NCBI RefSeq assembly: GCF_000826185.2
Contig: NZ_LN648875.1
Location: 372,001-436,000, forward strand
DNA from: Microbacterium gorillae
GTDB taxonomy: Bacteria; Actinomycetota; Actinomycetes; Actinomycetales; Microbacteriaceae
DNA length: 64,000 nt
Reading direction: 5' to 3'
Part shown: positions 8,885-17,303 of the stretch, piece by piece
Position numbering within the stretch: the stretch's first letter is position 1
Layout of the letters: the number at the start of each line of letters is the position of its first letter
Notes under the pieces: model-generated
The model's input: only the letters and a program-made list of their open reading frames with translations
The model's database searches: none
Told to the model about the DNA's origin: nothing
Translations under genes and position numbers: made by a program

Positions 8885-9490
8885 TTAGAGCCAGCCCCGC
8901 TCCCGCGCGATCCGGACGGCATCCGTGCGGTTGCGAGCGCCCAGCTTGTCGAACGCCGTGGACAGGTAGTTGCGCACGGTGGACGGCGCGAGGTGGAGTG
9001 CATGCGCGATCTCGCTCGTCGACCCACCGTCAGCCGCTGCGCGGACGACATCTCGTTCACGGTCGGTCAAGGGAGTGTCCGCCTGATGGAAGGCGAGTTC
9101 GACCAGTGCCGGGTCCAGGAACCGCTGTCCGCCGTGGACGCGTCGAATAGCGTCGGCGAGTTCCGACGATGGGGCGTTCTTGCGAAGAAAACCCGCGACG
9201 TGGGCATCGAGCGCTCGGCGGACGTGTCCGGGAGCGCCGAAGCCGGTGAGGATCAACACGCGGGTCGCCGGCGCCTCCTCGGCCAGACGAGCCGCGACAT
9301 CCAGCCCGTCGATCCCGGGCATATCGATGTCGAGCACGGCGACCTCCGCGGCGGTGCGGAGCACGGCCGGGACGACCAGGTCGCCTCGGGCGACGTCGGC
9401 GACGACGTCGATATCCGGCTCCAGTCCGAGCAGCGCCAGAAGCGCGCCACGCACCATGTCCTGATCATCAGCGACGAGGACGGTGATCAT
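8885..9490 (-). CDS. NarL/LuxR-type response regulator
   Basis: 201 residues. The receiver domain (1-120) has acidic residues DD at 8-9, the phosphoacceptor Asp54 in VLDIDMPG, and the switch Thr in LILTGFG with the late Lys (LRKN). A LuxR-type helix-turn-helix at about 138-198 (LTDRERDVVRAAADG through STVRNYLSTAFDKLGARNR) binds DNA. Its ATG overlaps the kinase stop in an ATGA, so the pair is translationally coupled. It resembles DesR-type regulators. Its targets are unknown. Confidence 0.92.
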   Translation of the reverse strand: MITVLVADDQDMVRGALLALLGLEPDIDVVADVARGDLVVPAVLRTAAEVAVLDIDMPGIDGLDVAARLAEEAPATRVLILTGFGAPGHVRRALDAHVAGFLRKNAPSSELADAIRRVHGGQRFLDPALVELAFHQADTPLTDRERDVVRAAADGGSTSEIAHALHLAPSTVRNYLSTAFDKLGARNRTDAVRIARERGWL

Positions 9491-11436
9491 GATCGATCAC
9501 TCTTCCACAGGTCTGATCGCATCGGTATCCGGGCCACGACGGTGAACGCGCCGCGCTCCGTTCCGGTGCGGAGGGTTCCTCCGGCGGCCGTCACCCGTCG
9601 CCCAAGACCGAGCAGGCCACTGCCGTCGCCAGAAGGCGTGACCTCAGCAGGAGCGCCGTCGTTGCGGATCGTCAAGGACCAGTGGTCGGCGTCCTGCGTC
9701 GTGCGTATGCTCGCGCTCGTCGCACAGGAGTGGCGGAGGATGTTCGTGACGGACTCTCGCACGACCCACGCCCCGACGGTGTCGATCGCCACGTTTTCGG
9801 TGGCACGAACGTCAATCGTGCTGCGGATGTCCGCCGCCTCGAGCAGGTGGCCTGCCCGCGCCGCCTCATCGCCCAGACGGAGAGTCAGCTCGCCACGCAG
9901 GACGCGCTCCAGCTCGGCGTGCTGGGACATCGCGAGCTCGGCAACCTCCGCCAGTTCAGCTCGAGCGCGCTGAGCGTCCCGGGTCAGCAACCGTCGCGCG
10001 AGGTCCCCCTTCAGCGAAATCGCCGTCAGCGTCTGGCCGAGCAGGTCGTGGAGCCGACTGGAGACCTCCAGGCGTTCCTCGTCGCCGGAAACACTCGCGA
10101 TCTCGTTCTGGACGGTGCGGAACTCATCGAGTGCACGGACGAGCCACGGCGCGCCGGTGAGCGCGAGGACCGCCTCCAGCGTCAGCACGAGACCGTAGAA
10201 GACCAGGAACGCACCAAGGGCCGGATCGCCGCCGAACCAGGACAGCAGGTAGTCCACCGTGATCCACGCCACGATCGAACCAGCCAGGACGACGCGCAGG
10301 GCACGGTGCCGGATCGACAGCAGACAGGTGGCCGCCGCCACCCACCCGAGCGACATCCAATCGGGACCGAACAGGACCAGACCCGCGACGAATGCGGTCA
10401 CCGGCACGAGGGGGACGAGGAACCCGAGCCGCAGGGTGCGGGATCGGGCGATGTGGAGCGCGGCCCATCCCGCCGGTACCACGGCGGTGATCCACAGCAA
10501 CGCGGCGGCACAGCCCTCGGCGGGTGTCAGCCCGTTGCCGAGTACCGTGATGAGCGGACAGAGCGCCACGACGAACCAGCCCGCCGCGATCGCCAGCGGG
10601 AGTCGGCTCGGTGCGGCGAGGGCGCTGAGCTCGTCGGCCCGCGGCGGGGGCGTTCGGTGATGGCTGTGGGATACGGCACGCCGCATCGCGTGGAGCGCGG
10701 AGTCCGCGACGTCGACAACCGTGCTGACTCGGTCCTCGTCGGGGTGGACCACGGCGCTGCGCGTGGCCTCCACGAGGTCATCCAGCGGGCCGACGAGTGC
10801 CGTATCGATGCGGGCGGTGACGATGGCGCGCTCGCGACGTGCTCGAGCGTCGAGAAGGGTCGGCGCCGTACGGTGCATGCGGTCGGCGGCAGCGACGAGC
10901 CCGACGGCCATCGCGATGATGACCCCCTGGAACACGAAGGAATACAGGACGTACCACGCCGGCGAGAGATCCGTGCCCGCGACGGCGACACCACCGGGGA
11001 GGAAACTCGCGGCCACCGCGCCGATGCCCAGCGCACCGACCACCCCGACGCTCCAGCGCGCGCGAAGCACGATGACTGCCGAGACGGCGACCGGGGCGTA
11101 GAGGAACACCCACATCGACCCGATCCAGACGGTGGCGCCGATCGTCGCGGCGATCATGATCGCCAGCCCGATGTGTCCGTGTCGCGGTCTGCTGCCGCGC
11201 ATGGCCGCTTCGATGTGCGCCAGGTGCGGAGTGAGCACCACAGTGGCGGCGAGGATCGCCGCGAGAGCGTACGACAGGGTGCCGAACTCCCACACGCGTG
11301 CGACTTCGACCGCACCGAGGATGATCTGGAGGGCGAGCACGGCACCCCGCCACAGCCGGAGCGCGGCAGGAGAGATCCCCCGTGTCGACCCCGTCATCCC
11401 CGCCGCCATCCCCTGCCGTGGACGCGTTCCGCCCAT
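9487..11436 (-). CDS. DesK/NarX-type sensor histidine kinase with a duplicated membrane half
   Basis: 649 residues from this start; the frame is open to 11484, and several in-frame ATGs make the start uncertain. The C-terminal kinase is complete: HisKA_3 His in SSRLHDLLGQTLTA about 186 residues from the end, N-box RESVTNILRHS, and G-box GSGLLGLGRR. It autophosphorylates and passes phosphate to the coupled regulator. Unusually, there are two blocks of 5-6 membrane helices. The first is followed by a helical segment (ARRERAIVTARIDTALV through HAMRRAVS) that looks like a dimerisation domain with no HisKA_3 motif and no ATPase. This suggests an ancient duplication with a dead first half. Confidence 0.88.
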   Translation of the reverse strand: MGGTRPRQGMAAGMTGSTRGISPAALRLWRGAVLALQIILGAVEVARVWEFGTLSYALAAILAATVVLTPHLAHIEAAMRGSRPRHGHIGLAIMIAATIGATVWIGSMWVFLYAPVAVSAVIVLRARWSVGVVGALGIGAVAASFLPGGVAVAGTDLSPAWYVLYSFVFQGVIIAMAVGLVAAADRMHRTAPTLLDARARRERAIVTARIDTALVGPLDDLVEATRSAVVHPDEDRVSTVVDVADSALHAMRRAVSHSHHRTPPPRADELSALAAPSRLPLAIAAGWFVVALCPLITVLGNGLTPAEGCAAALLWITAVVPAGWAALHIARSRTLRLGFLVPLVPVTAFVAGLVLFGPDWMSLGWVAAATCLLSIRHRALRVVLAGSIVAWITVDYLLSWFGGDPALGAFLVFYGLVLTLEAVLALTGAPWLVRALDEFRTVQNEIASVSGDEERLEVSSRLHDLLGQTLTAISLKGDLARRLLTRDAQRARAELAEVAELAMSQHAELERVLRGELTLRLGDEAARAGHLLEAADIRSTIDVRATENVAIDTVGAWVVRESVTNILRHSCATSASIRTTQDADHWSLTIRNDGAPAEVTPSGDGSGLLGLGRRVTAAGGTLRTGTERGAFTVVARIPMRSDLWKSDRS

Positions 11437-11499
11437 CTCGTTGGCTCCATCATCACGTGGGGATCGATCACCGGTCGTGTCCACGCCGGATCGCCCGCG

Positions 11500-12723
11500 T
11501 CATCCGCCCCAGGGGAACGAGTCGAGCGCGCGTTCTCGACGCTCGCCGCAGAAGAAGTCGCGCAGATCCGCCACCAGCAGGTCGGGCGCCTCGTGGGCTG
11601 ACCAGTGTCCGCCACGGTCATGCTCGCGCCACTGCACGATGTTCGCGTGGTCGCGCTGCGCGAACCGACGGATCGGACGGAAGTCCCACGCGAAGGACGA
11701 CAGTGCGGTAGGTGTGCTGGTCGGCGCCGTCGGCGCTTCGACGGCGTGACGATCCTCGTAGTAGAAGCGCCCGGCCGAGGCCGCCGTGTTCGTGAGCCAG
11801 TAGGCGGCGGCATTGAGGATCGTGACATCAACATCGGTTCCCGCCAGAAGCTGGGCCGTCCATGCCAGCTGGCCGGCCGGCGAGTCCGCCAACGCGTGCG
11901 CGATGTTCTGCGGTGCCGTCGCCTGAAGTGCGGCGAACGCGGACATCTCGTCGTTGAAGGCCTGCAGGAAGGACACCTGTTCGCGTTCCGCAGTCGTCAG
12001 GCCGTCGAGCTCCCCCGGCGTTCCGTTCGGGAAGCTGAACAGCTGCGTGACGTGGACGCCGAGGACATGGTCCGCGTCGAAGCGGCCCACCTCGGGCGCG
12101 ACCTGAGCGCCCAGGTCGTTTCCATGCACTCCGTAGCGGGAGTAGCCGAGGCCGGCCATCAACGTCGCCCAGGCACGTGCGACGCGATATCGATCCCACC
12201 CTGGCTCGGTCGTGGGCCCGGAGAACGTGAATCCGGGGACGGAAGGAATCACGACATGGAACGCATCTTCCGGTCGACCCCCGTGCAGCTGAGGCTCGGT
12301 CAGCGGCTCGACGAGATCCAGGAATTCGAACACCGAGGACGGCCAGCCGTGGGTGAGGATCAGCGGCGTGGCGTCGGGGTGCGACGAGCGCACGTGCAGG
12401 AAGTGGATCCGCTGCCCGTCGATCTCAGTGAGGTACTGGGGGTGGACGTTCAGACGTGCCTCGGCAGCGCGCCAGTCGAAGTCGGCGAGCCAGCGGTCGG
12501 TCGCGTATCGGACGAACGACGTCGGGACGCCGTACTGCCATCCCGGTCGTACCGGGCCGAAGGCGGGCAGCTCCTCGAGAATGTCGTCGGGGAGGCTGTC
12601 CGCCCACCGCGTGGCCGCGAGTCGATGGTGCAGATCGTCGAGCGTGGATTGGGCGATCTCGACGCGGTACGGCTCGAGTCGAAGCGAGGTCGGGGTCAGG
12701 GCGGGTGTGGTTGAGGTGTTCAT
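11500..12723 (-). CDS. Epoxide hydrolase (EPHX1/EphA-like alpha/beta hydrolase)
   Basis: 407 residues. The N-terminal EHN domain (PYRVEIAQSTLDDLHHRLAA) is typical of microsomal-type epoxide hydrolases. The oxyanion motif HGWPSS is at 125-130, the catalytic nucleophile Asp203 sits in HGNDLGAQ, the lid Tyr region is ILNAAAYW, and His373 is in GGHWSAHEAP. The enzyme opens epoxides with water through an ester intermediate on the aspartate. The ATG for MNTSTTP is chosen because the family begins just before the EHN domain. It lies 156 bases downstream of the DUF998-like gene and 64 bases before the kinase gene, all on the same strand. Confidence 0.9.
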   Translation of the reverse strand: MNTSTTPALTPTSLRLEPYRVEIAQSTLDDLHHRLAATRWADSLPDDILEELPAFGPVRPGWQYGVPTSFVRYATDRWLADFDWRAAEARLNVHPQYLTEIDGQRIHFLHVRSSHPDATPLILTHGWPSSVFEFLDLVEPLTEPQLHGGRPEDAFHVVIPSVPGFTFSGPTTEPGWDRYRVARAWATLMAGLGYSRYGVHGNDLGAQVAPEVGRFDADHVLGVHVTQLFSFPNGTPGELDGLTTAEREQVSFLQAFNDEMSAFAALQATAPQNIAHALADSPAGQLAWTAQLLAGTDVDVTILNAAAYWLTNTAASAGRFYYEDRHAVEAPTAPTSTPTALSSFAWDFRPIRRFAQRDHANIVQWREHDRGGHWSAHEAPDLLVADLRDFFCGERRERALDSFPWGG

Positions 12724-12879
12724 GGGTTCAGCCTCGGCGGTGGTGGCGACCCTCAGTAGGGACGGACATCGCCACCCGAGAAGGACATTCGTCCCTGCCA
12801 GATGCCACTCAAGCAGGGCGTCTCCCCCACCGGGACTTCTCGCCACGGCGACGAGCGAATGCCGGGGGTCGCCGGTCGA

Positions 12880-13488
12880 TCATCGTACGAGGACTGCCAC
12901 GCCAAGAGCCGCGACGACGTAGAACACGATCACCGCGAGCATGAAGACGCGTTCGGCGAGCCCGAAGACGCGAGCACGCAGGGGTTTGACGATGAGCGCG
13001 ACGACCAGGACGACCAGGCTCACCAGCACCACCCACTGCACGATGTCAGCGGTCGTGTACGCCCAAACCGGCCCGGACGCCTGGAACAGGCGGACGAAGT
13101 TGCCGCACAGCGCGTAGGCGATGGCGAACCACGCGATCGCCGCCACGTAGTGCACCCGTCCGATGGTGGTGAGCTTCTCCCCCTCGATGTCGGTCGGAAA
13201 GGCCGGCAGCACGACGAAGATGACCGTCTGCACGAGCAGGAGCACACCGACGAACACCCGGTCGTGCCACTGCGGCAGCCCCAGAAGCACGGCCAATCCC
13301 AGCGTGAGCCAGCTCGCTGCGCCCAGCCACGAGGCGATCGTCGACAGTCGCCGGCCACGCCCGACGGCGTAGTCGCTGACCGCGTGCTCGATGACGTTGT
13401 ACCCGGTGTTCATCACGTGCAACGCGACGAACACACCGAACCTCGCCACGATGAACACCGCAGAGGCAAGTGCAAGAGCCATGGACAT
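12880..13488 (-). CDS. DUF998-like multi-pass membrane protein
   Basis: 202 residues with six hydrophobic helices. A perfect AGGAGG at 13500-13495 lies 6 bases before the ATG, fixing the start. A conserved-looking HAVSDYAVGRGRRLS after the first helix and a PAFPTDIEGEKLT loop match the DUF998 pattern. The function is unknown. It is divergent from the MerR gene, whose promoter and operator occupy the intergenic region, so it is a plausible target of that regulator, possibly together with the epoxide hydrolase downstream. Confidence 0.8.
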   Translation of the reverse strand: MSMALALASAVFIVARFGVFVALHVMNTGYNVIEHAVSDYAVGRGRRLSTIASWLGAASWLTLGLAVLLGLPQWHDRVFVGVLLLVQTVIFVVLPAFPTDIEGEKLTTIGRVHYVAAIAWFAIAYALCGNFVRLFQASGPVWAYTTADIVQWVVLVSLVVLVVALIVKPLRARVFGLAERVFMLAVIVFYVVAALGVAVLVR

Positions 13489-13602
13489 GTCAGTCCTCCT
13501 TCTCCGAGCCGCTCCATGCGCACTCGACATGCATGGTGCAGAACGTCCACACCACTTGCGTGGGACCGCGTGCCGTTCAAGACCGAAAACGCGTTCCACT
13601 AC

Positions 13603-13634
13603 TTGATACTTACACTATCGATACGTAAACTATC
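13603..13634 (+). promoter_or_regulatory. MerR-gene promoter overlapping a tandem 15-bp operator
   Basis: TTGATA (13603-13608), a 17-base spacer and TAAACT (13626-13631) end 6 bases before the merR ATG, giving a leaderless promoter. Embedded in it are two abutting 15-mers, 13605-13619 and 13620-13634, matching at 13 of 15 positions (GATAC-TA-ACTATC core). The repeat spans the whole promoter, so a bound regulator would control it directly. The spacer is 17, not the stretched 19 of classical MerR-activated promoters. Confidence 0.65.
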
Positions 13635-13637
13635 AAT

Positions 13638-14300
13638 ATGCGAATCTCTGAATTGAGTGATCAGAGCGGCGTCTCCGTCGCATCGATCAAGTTCTACGTT
13701 CGTGAAGGGCTCCTCGCCGGGGGCGACCGAACGACGCCGACCAGGACGGAGTACGACGAGGCGCACCTCGCCCGCCTCCGCCTGATCCGGGCGCTCATCG
13801 AGGTGGGGGGCCTTGATATCGCGACCACCCGCGATGTCCTCCGCACCATCGACAACCCGGACGTCGACCCGATCGAACTGCGCCGGGTCGCGCACCGCGC
13901 AGTGCCGCACAGTGACGTGCGATCGTCCCCCGAGTCGATTGCCGCTGTGATGGCCGTCGTCGAAGAGCGCGGCTGGCTCGTCGGTCCGGACAACCCCGGA
14001 GTCCACCGCGTGGCCCGAGCCCTCGATGCGTACGAAGCGTCGGGGCAGACCGTCCCCCTCGACCGGCTCCTCGCCGCGTATGCCGACGCTGCCCTCATCG
14101 TCGGGGAAGCCGACATCGAACACATCGGGCGCACGCCGAGCCCCGCGGACACGGCGAAAGCCGTGATCCTCGGCACGGTGGTCGGGGAGCAGATTCTCGC
14201 CGGCCTCCGCCTCATGACCCAAGAACACGTCGGACGCTCCCTCGCCGCACGTGCCGCCGAAGGCGGCCATGCCGCGGACATCGCGCAGACCGAACAATGA
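13638..14300 (+). CDS. MerR-family transcriptional regulator
   Basis: 220 residues. The N-terminal winged helix-turn-helix (MRISELSDQSGVSVASIKFY, then REGLL and the wing) is textbook MerR. A dimerisation helix follows, and a C-terminal 110-residue effector domain shows no cysteine cluster, so it is not a metal sensor of the MerR/ZntR type. It resembles TipA/BmrR-like regulators of small organic ligands only in architecture. It starts right after its tandem operator and is divergent from the DUF998-like membrane gene, which it probably controls along with itself. Confidence 0.9.
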   Translation: MRISELSDQSGVSVASIKFYVREGLLAGGDRTTPTRTEYDEAHLARLRLIRALIEVGGLDIATTRDVLRTIDNPDVDPIELRRVAHRAVPHSDVRSSPESIAAVMAVVEERGWLVGPDNPGVHRVARALDAYEASGQTVPLDRLLAAYADAALIVGEADIEHIGRTPSPADTAKAVILGTVVGEQILAGLRLMTQEHVGRSLAARAAEGGHAADIAQTEQ

Positions 14301-14344
14301 CGAACCACGCCCCAACGAGCACCGAAGGAACTCCCAGTGTCCGA

Positions 14345-14444
14345 TCTCACGAGAGTTGTCATCGGATGAGACGCAGACCCCCGGAAAGACGGGTGAGTGA
14401 TGCACTGCTGAGGCCGCCGTCTGTCTCACGAAACCTGTCGGCAA
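14345..14444. repeat. Diverged ~100-bp repeat, copy 1, with IS481-like terminal motif
   Basis: The block runs from TCTCACGAGAGTTG to the IS481-type end TGTCTCACGAAACCTGTC. It aligns along its length with 15572-15672. The rest of the gap 14301-14677 shows no gene. Together these look like scars of a lost insertion element. Confidence 0.5.
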
Positions 14445-14677
14445 TCGTTCGCCCGTTGAAGCAGTCATCAACCCTCTCGGAATCGTCCGACCTGTGGTTT
14501 CGTCGCGAAAGGTTCCGACTGGGGTTTCGGCACGTTTTCGATGGGCGTGTCTGACTGAATCCGGACGCTCATCGCGGCTCCACCGAAAACGATCGTTTGC
14601 GGCGGGAGGCCCGCTAAACCGCCGCGCGAGCGCCGGTAACGTGCGCTTTCGGACGCCCCGGTAGCGCCGCGACGTTG

Positions 14678-15172
14678 CTATTCGGCAGCTTCGCCAAAGT
14701 GAGTCACCCACTCCGCGATCGCGTCGTCGAGTGCCGAGATCTCAAGATCCGACTCACTCAGAGGCTTCCGCCACACGAACTGCTGCATCTCGTCGCTGGC
14801 CGTGGCTTCCGTGTTGAGGACCTTCGCGAAGTACACCGCGCCGAGTTCGTCGCGGTCCGGGTCCGTCAACGCGAAGCGTGCATAGCCGAAGAGATCCAGC
14901 GCCTCGATGCGGATGCCCGTTTCCTCCTCCAGCTCCCGTCGCGCCGCTTCGACGAACGACTCACCACTCTCGACGATCCCACCCGGAAGCTCATATTCGT
15001 GTCGCCAGGTGTTCAGACCGAACAGCACGTCTCCTGTCGCGCTGTCAACGAGCACGATGAGCGCGAGCGGGCAGGCGGTGTGCTCCGCAGCCGCATCGAG
15101 TTCTTCGGTGCTCGCCGTCTCGAGCGAAACGAGGTGATTGCCACGGCGGTCGGTCGCGATCGTTGAGCTCAT
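14678..15172 (-). CDS. NUDIX hydrolase
   Basis: 164 residues. A complete NUDIX box is present at residues 65-87 (G-x5-E-x7-REL-EE-GI), with the metal-binding glutamates intact. Such enzymes hydrolyse nucleoside diphosphates linked to another moiety, including ADP-ribose, oxidised dNTPs and dinucleotides. The N-terminal 35 residues are less conserved. It has no operon partners and sits between two copies of a degraded repeat element, so it may have been carried or flanked by a mobile element. The substrate is unknown. Confidence 0.9.
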   Translation of the reverse strand: MSSTIATDRRGNHLVSLETASTEELDAAAEHTACPLALIVLVDSATGDVLFGLNTWRHEYELPGGIVESGESFVEAARRELEEETGIRIEALDLFGYARFALTDPDRDELGAVYFAKVLNTEATASDEMQQFVWRKPLSESDLEISALDDAIAEWVTHFGEAAE

Positions 15173-15394
15173 CCCGAAAGGCTACTCACCTGAAGGTGCG
15201 GCATCCGGTGGCCCATGACGAGATAGTCAATCTTCTTCGGTCGGAAGACATCGTCGATCACTCGCGCCGCACGTTGCACGTCCGCCCAAAAGCACAACGG
15301 GACTGGTGCAGGTTTCGGTGACAGGTTGACCTGGGCAACCGTTGGGGTCCGGTTTCGGTGGCTAAGTGGTTGCCTGTTTCTGGCGGCTGATCTC

Positions 15395-15555
15395 ATGCCG
15401 CGTCCGTATCCGCCAGAGTTCCGTGCCCGTGCAGTTGCTCTCGTTCGTGCCGGGAGGCAGGCGAAGCAGACCGCATTCGAGCTCGGGATTCATCCGGTCA
15501 CGTTGTCGAACTGGATCCGTCAGGACGACATCGATCAGGGCCGCCGCCCTGGGAG
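15395..15555 (+). pseudogene. Truncated IS3-family transposase OrfA remnant
   Basis: About 53 codons from ATG encode MPRPYPPEFRARAVALVRAG and the helix-turn-helix FELGIHPVTLSNWIRQDD, the typical OrfA N-terminus of IS3-family elements. After GRRPG the similarity stops and the sequence enters the diverged ~100-bp repeat. No OrfB, DDE domain or paired ends remain, so the element is dead. Confidence 0.6.
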
Positions 15556-15571
15556 ATCCGAACTTGTCCCT

Positions 15572-15672
15572 TCTCACGCGAGTTGGCAGTGGCTGAGACG
15601 AACGTGCCATGGAAACACGGGTGGGGCGCGGCAGCAACCACACACGGCCTGTCTCACGGAACCTGTCAGCAA
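15572..15672. repeat. Diverged ~100-bp repeat, copy 2
   Basis: It starts with TCTCACGCGAGTTGG and ends TGTCTCACGGAACCTGTC plus AGCAA, aligning with 14345-14444. The remainder of the gap 15556-15865 holds no gene I can support. Confidence 0.5.
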
Positions 15673-15865
15673 GTTCACTCTGTTCGGAAACGACGCATCA
15701 CTTTCCCGACCGGAGCCGCCGCGCCGCGAGCTGTCAGTACCATCGGGTCGGCTTGAGCAGGAGAGCCCATGGCCCGATCTTCACCCATGGGCGTGGCAGT
15801 AGTCGACCCGCTGCCACGGTCGTCCCATGCGCCCTCGGAACGGTACTTAGGGGCATAGACCTATC

Positions 15866-16534
15866 ATGGCTGGCGTGACCCCATCGATCACCGTCATCGG
15901 ATCGTTCGCGTTAGTGGTGGGCCTGCTCACGATCACGCCCGGCCTCGACACGGCGCTCGTCTTGCGCACGGCTGCCGTCGCGGGAAAGCGCCGTGCCTTC
16001 GGCGTTATCGTCGGCATCCAGACCGGAACACTCGCCTGGGGGCTCCTTGCCGCGATAGGCGTGAGCGCGATCCTCTTCGCGTCAGCGCAGCTGTATGACG
16101 CGATCCGCCTCCTGGGCGCGGCATATCTCTTCTGGATCGGCGGTCGAATGTTGTGGTCGGCGCTTCGCGGATCACACGTGGCCGTCACCGACGACGGACT
16201 CTCGATGCGTCGCGACAACTCGTTCTTCCGTGGGTTCATTCAGGGTGCGCTCACGAACCTGCTCAACCCGAAGGTAGGCGCGTTCTACGTCGCGATCCTC
16301 CCTCAGTTCATACCCGAGAGCGCCTCCCATCTACTCTGGGGCCTCACACTCGCAGGAGTGCACGTCATCCTGGGTACCACCTGGTCGCTTCTCCTCACTC
16401 TCGTGGCGCAACGGTTTCGCCAATGGCTCCGCCGAGAGAAGGTTTCGCGCACCATTGACGCCGTCACGGGCACAGTGCTCGTTGGTTTTGGCGCCGGGAT
16501 CGCACTCGAACGCGTCGCGCGTGCAGTACCGTGA
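15866..16534 (+). CDS. LysE/RhtB-family amino-acid exporter
   Basis: 222 residues with six membrane helices. The family hallmarks are present: TITPGLDTALVLRTA at the end of helix 1 (LysE consensus (S/T)PGP), GAAYLFWIGGRML at helix 3, and NLLNPKVGAFYVAILPQF after helix 4, the signature NPK-FF region. The family exports amino acids or homoserine lactones with a proton or sodium gradient. It lies among IS scars, downstream of a transposase remnant, suggesting local rearrangement. A second, more diverged LysE gene is at 41197. The substrate is unknown. Confidence 0.88.
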   Translation: MAGVTPSITVIGSFALVVGLLTITPGLDTALVLRTAAVAGKRRAFGVIVGIQTGTLAWGLLAAIGVSAILFASAQLYDAIRLLGAAYLFWIGGRMLWSALRGSHVAVTDDGLSMRRDNSFFRGFIQGALTNLLNPKVGAFYVAILPQFIPESASHLLWGLTLAGVHVILGTTWSLLLTLVAQRFRQWLRREKVSRTIDAVTGTVLVGFGAGIALERVARAVP

Positions 16535-16593
16535 CAGGCACCCGCCCCGGGAGTTCCGCGAACCGCTACTTGGAACGATGCGATGCGTCGAAC

Positions 16594-16661
16594 CCTGACA
16601 GGTCCGGTGAGAGGTTCTGACAGGTCCGTGAGAATCTGACAGGTTCGATGAGACGGGACAA
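16594..16661. repeat. Three IS481-like terminal-repeat remnants
   Basis: The motif CTGACAGGTYC occurs three times at short intervals, the last in TCTGACAGGTTCGATGAGAC followed by GGGACA, which matches a complete IS481-type inverted end. No transposase remains. The sequence after it, to 16800, is noticeably less GC-rich and holds no recognisable gene. Confidence 0.5.
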
Positions 16662-16801
16662 CTCCCAGCAAAAGAATCACAAAAAGATAACGGAAACCCT
16701 TGTTCGTCGTTACCTCGCCGTTATAGAGTGCAAGCACGGTAGTTGTTTTGCTGTGGCAGCTACCCGCATGTGATTGCAGGACACTCTTGGTGCAAGGGAC
16801 A

Positions 16802-16835
16802 AGGGCCGGTCGAGAGCCTCTTCGACCGGCCCTCA
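16802..16835. terminator. Strong hairpin upstream of marR
   Basis: AGGGCCGGTCGA pairs with TCGACCGGCCCT across an 8-base loop, followed by CATCTGT. It insulates the marR promoter from upstream transcription. No intact gene ends immediately before it. Confidence 0.55.
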
Positions 16836-16861
16836 TCTGTGCCTGCCACTAGTCTGGGGCG

Positions 16862-17299
16862 ATGAGCAATCGGCGCCTGGCGACGGACGCGTGGGAGAGC
16901 CTCTTCCGCGCGCAGCACGAGGTGTTCGCGGAGATCAGCGCGGACTTCCTCGACGCCGACCTCACCCGGCCGGAGTACGACGTGCTGCTCACGGTCACGC
17001 GTGCGCCGCAGATGACCACCCGGCTGCGCGACATCACGGCACGCTCGCTCGTGTCGCAGCCCAGCGTCTCCCGACTGCTCGATCGCATGGTCTCCCGCGG
17101 CCTCGTGACGAAGCACGTCGACCCGGCCGACGGCCGGGGAGCGCTCATCACCGCGACGGATACCGGGGCCCATGCCTTCCGGGCGCTCGCCACCAAGCAC
17201 GCGCGCACGATCGCCGAGCGAATGTCCGTGCTCTCCCCCGCGGAACTCGAGTCCCTGCTCGAACTCACCTCGCGCCTGCGCGGCGTGGAGGAGATCTGA
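16862..17299 (+). CDS. MarR-family transcriptional regulator
   Basis: 145 residues with the MarR winged helix: LTRPEYDVLLTVTRAP, then the recognition helix region RSLVSQPSVSRLLDRMVSRG, and the wing VDPADGRGALITAT. The family forms dimers that repress nearby genes and release DNA on binding phenolic or oxidant ligands. TAGTCT lies 6 bases before the ATG, suggesting a leaderless transcript. It is convergent with the DUF2207 gene (4 bases apart), so its target is not obvious from context. Confidence 0.9.
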   Translation: MSNRRLATDAWESLFRAQHEVFAEISADFLDADLTRPEYDVLLTVTRAPQMTTRLRDITARSLVSQPSVSRLLDRMVSRGLVTKHVDPADGRGALITATDTGAHAFRALATKHARTIAERMSVLSPAELESLLELTSRLRGVEEI

Positions 17300-17303
17300 C
17301 GGC

